Positions 4,405-5,782 of a stretch of DNA of 5,782 bases are shown in pieces. The notes under the pieces are model-generated. The model made no database searches, was not told where the DNA came from, and was given only the letters and a program-made list of their open reading frames with translations. How positions within the stretch are numbered: the stretch's first letter is position 1; the number at the start of each line of letters is the position of its first letter. The position numbers were made by a program, and so were the translations under genes. Origin of the DNA: Flavobacteriaceae bacterium (lineage in GTDB: Bacteria > Bacteroidota > Bacteroidia > Flavobacteriales > Flavobacteriaceae); NCBI GenBank assembly GCA_013214425.1, contig JABSPN010000214.1, positions 1-5,782 on the forward strand, read 5' to 3'.

Positions 4405-5782
4405 TCCTCAATCGAATTGAGTTCAATTAGTGCTTGTTCGTTTTCAGGATTTATTGCTAATATCTTTTTAAAGTCTGAAGAAGCTAAGTCATTTCTACAT
4501 ATGAGTTTATATAAAACTCCTCTGTTGAGGTACGCGATTTCTGATTTAGGATTCAGATAAATAACTTTGTTAAAATCGGCTATGGCTTTCTCCTGATTAT
4601 TTTGATTTAAATATGCCAAACCTCTATTGACATAAGCCTCTTCATAATCTTGTTTTAGCATGATAGCATTATTGTAATACTCAATAGCACTTCTGAAGTC
4701 GCTAATATTCATAAAAAGATCTGCTAAACTCTTATGTGTTGACGCATCGTTGGGCCTGTACTGAATTGAGTTTTTATAATCACTTATAGCTTGATCATTA
4801 TTCCCTATTTTCAGGAAAAGTTCTGCTCTGTTCTTGTAGGTCTCAGGAAGAATCTTATTCAGTGAGATTATAGCTGAATAATCATTGATAGCCTTTTTAT
4901 AAGCGCCAATCTTCTCAAAATAAATCGCTCTATTATGATAACAGAAATAGTTAGTTGTATCTGAAGTGATAGCAGCATCAAAATCAAGAATAGCTTCTTC
5001 TTCTCTACCTAGTTTTGTCAATAAGATCCCCCTATTCAATCGAGCTGGTAAATAATCACTCTTATTTTCTATAGCAATATTATATTCTTTTAAGGCTTCT
5101 TGATCCCTCTTCAAAATTCCCAATAAAACTCCTCTACTATAGCGGATATTATGTAGTCTTGGTTCTAACTCGATGGCTTTATTATAATCGAACATTGCCT
5201 TTTTATAATCTTTATGCTGCACTCGATAACTAGCTCGATTATAGTAAGCTAAAAAGTTTTCAGGGTATTCCTGAATCACTTTAGACCACATTGTTTCTCC
5301 ATTTTCCCAGGTTCTTGATTGAACAAAAGACAATCCTGCTATTATTACGAGATATATAATCGCTATAGACTTCAAAACTTTATATTTGACTATTAAGTTC
5401 TCATAACTAACAGCCAACACATAAAACAAACCTAAATAGGGTAGATAGGTAAATCTATCTGCTGTTATTGCTTTGGCAAATGGTAACACTTGTATTACGG
5501 GTATTAAAGCAATAAAGAAAAACCCAAATCCGAAGCAAATATTTCTCCATTTTTTGATTTTCCAAATTAATATGATGACTAAAATCAAAACTGGTAGTGA
5601 ACTTAAATACATATAAGTAGTTGCTTCTCCTATTTCACCTGGATAGGGATTAAAGGCGCATAATGTATGCGGCACTATTGCTTTGATTAAATAGGTCATA
5701 TAACCATAAAAACCAATAAAGAGTGTTTGACCATAATCGACTAACTCCTTTTCTAGTAAGGCTCCTGAAGTATTCTGGCCTT
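4401..5782 (-). CDS. TMTC/DUF1736-like membrane protein with eight TPRs (5' end beyond right edge)
   Basis: 459 complete codons are visible, from 5780 down to the stop at 4401-4403. The ATG at 5697-5699 is internal: the frame stays open for 27 more codons to the edge, and the added residues (ending TLFIGFYGY) read smoothly into MTYLIKAIVPH. Numbered from codon 5778-5780, four hydrophobic helices lie at about 60-74, 81-99, 111-127 and 134-152. A family-like motif ADRFTYLPYLG starts at 107. Residues 176-447 hold eight 34-residue TPRs, then 12 residues to the end. Such a membrane half with a (A/E)-(D/E)-R-x-x-Y-(L/I)-P motif followed by TPRs matches the TMTC/DUF1736 family, whose animal members are O-mannosyltransferases; bacterial members are often labelled only as TPR proteins. 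The catalytic N-terminal half is outside the window, so activity cannot be judged. Its stop overlaps that of the convergent gene. Confidence 0.9.
   Translation of the reverse strand, partial: GQNTSGALLEKELVDYGQTLFIGFYGYMTYLIKAIVPHTLCAFNPYPGEIGEATTYMYLSSLPVLILVIILIWKIKKWRNICFGFGFFFIALIPVIQVLPFAKAITADRFTYLPYLGLFYVLAVSYENLIVKYKVLKSIAIIYLVIIAGLSFVQSRTWENGETMWSKVIQEYPENFLAYYNRASYRVQHKDYKKAMFDYNKAIELEPRLHNIRYSRGVLLGILKRDQEALKEYNIAIENKSDYLPARLNRGILLTKLGREEEAILDFDAAITSDTTNYFCYHNRAIYFEKIGAYKKAINDYSAIISLNKILPETYKNRAELFLKIGNNDQAISDYKNSIQYRPNDASTHKSLADLFMNISDFRSAIEYYNNAIMLKQDYEEAYVNRGLAYLNQNNQEKAIADFNKVIYLNPKSEIAYLNRGVLYKLICRNDLASSDFKKILAINPENEQALIELNSIED
4440..5255 (-). repeat. Eight contiguous 34-residue TPRs
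   Basis: Eight units follow one another with no insertion (272 residues). Most carry an (Y/H/R)-x-x-NR-(G/A) core in helix A, as in AYYNRAS, RLNRGIL, CYHNRAI, TYKNRAE, AYVNRGL and AYLNRGV. Most also have an A-x-x-(D/E)-(Y/F) pattern in helix B followed by a short turn, as in AMFDYNKAIELEP and AIADFNKVIYLNP. Unit 6 (THKSLADLF) lacks the NR pair. The recurring Asn-Arg is typical of the TPR subclass in this family and would form a continuous superhelix. Confidence 0.88.

Noticed and set aside
4401..5699. Soluble O-GlcNAc transferase, as TPR-rich proteins are sometimes labelled
   Set aside because: No GT41 catalytic domain follows the TPRs. The protein ends 12 residues after the eighth unit, and the N-terminal part is membrane-embedded.

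Overview
The window looks like chromosomal DNA from a member of the Bacteroidota, probably a flavobacteria-like lineage. The DNA is AT-rich and ribosome binding sites are weak or absent. There is a good TAnnTTTG-type -7 box (TATCTTTG, minus strand) in front of the first large gene. The protein architectures are also typical of that phylum: head-repeat adhesins with a characteristic C-terminal beta domain, and polytopic membrane proteins with TPR tails.

Layout from left to right: (1) the first 37 codons of a membrane protein on the minus strand, running off the left edge (1-111); (2) a minus-strand rho-independent terminator (117-156); (3) a large minus-strand gene (180-2321, 713 aa) for a secreted fibrous adhesin-like protein with 25 head repeats, a Bacteroidota-type beta domain and a C-terminal coiled coil; (4) a 145-bp divergent intergenic region (2322-2466) with a promoter for the adhesin and several dyad symmetries; (5) a plus-strand gene (2467-4404, 645 aa) for a polytopic membrane protein with three C-terminal TPRs, possibly of GT-C glycosyltransferase type; (6) a minus-strand gene (4401 to beyond 5782) whose visible part is the end of a TMTC/DUF1736-like membrane region followed by eight TPRs. 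Genes 5 and 6 are convergent and share a TTAA that supplies both stop codons.

Three of the four coding regions are predicted to be integral membrane proteins and the fourth is exported, so this is a cell-envelope neighbourhood. The two membrane-TPR proteins resemble lipid-linked-sugar-dependent glycosyltransferases. The adhesin is Ser/Thr/Asn-rich and carries two D(S/T)(A/I/L/V/M/T) tripeptides of the kind O-glycosylated in Bacteroides and Flavobacterium. A functional link between them is only an inference: the genes are not in one operon.

I see no RNA genes, CRISPR arrays, insertion sequences or attachment sites. Nothing here clearly amounts to an undescribed system. The most informative oddities are the change of repeat period in the adhesin head (17 to 14 residues), the adhesin's lack of any recognisable anchor, and the shared-stop convergent pair of membrane-TPR genes.
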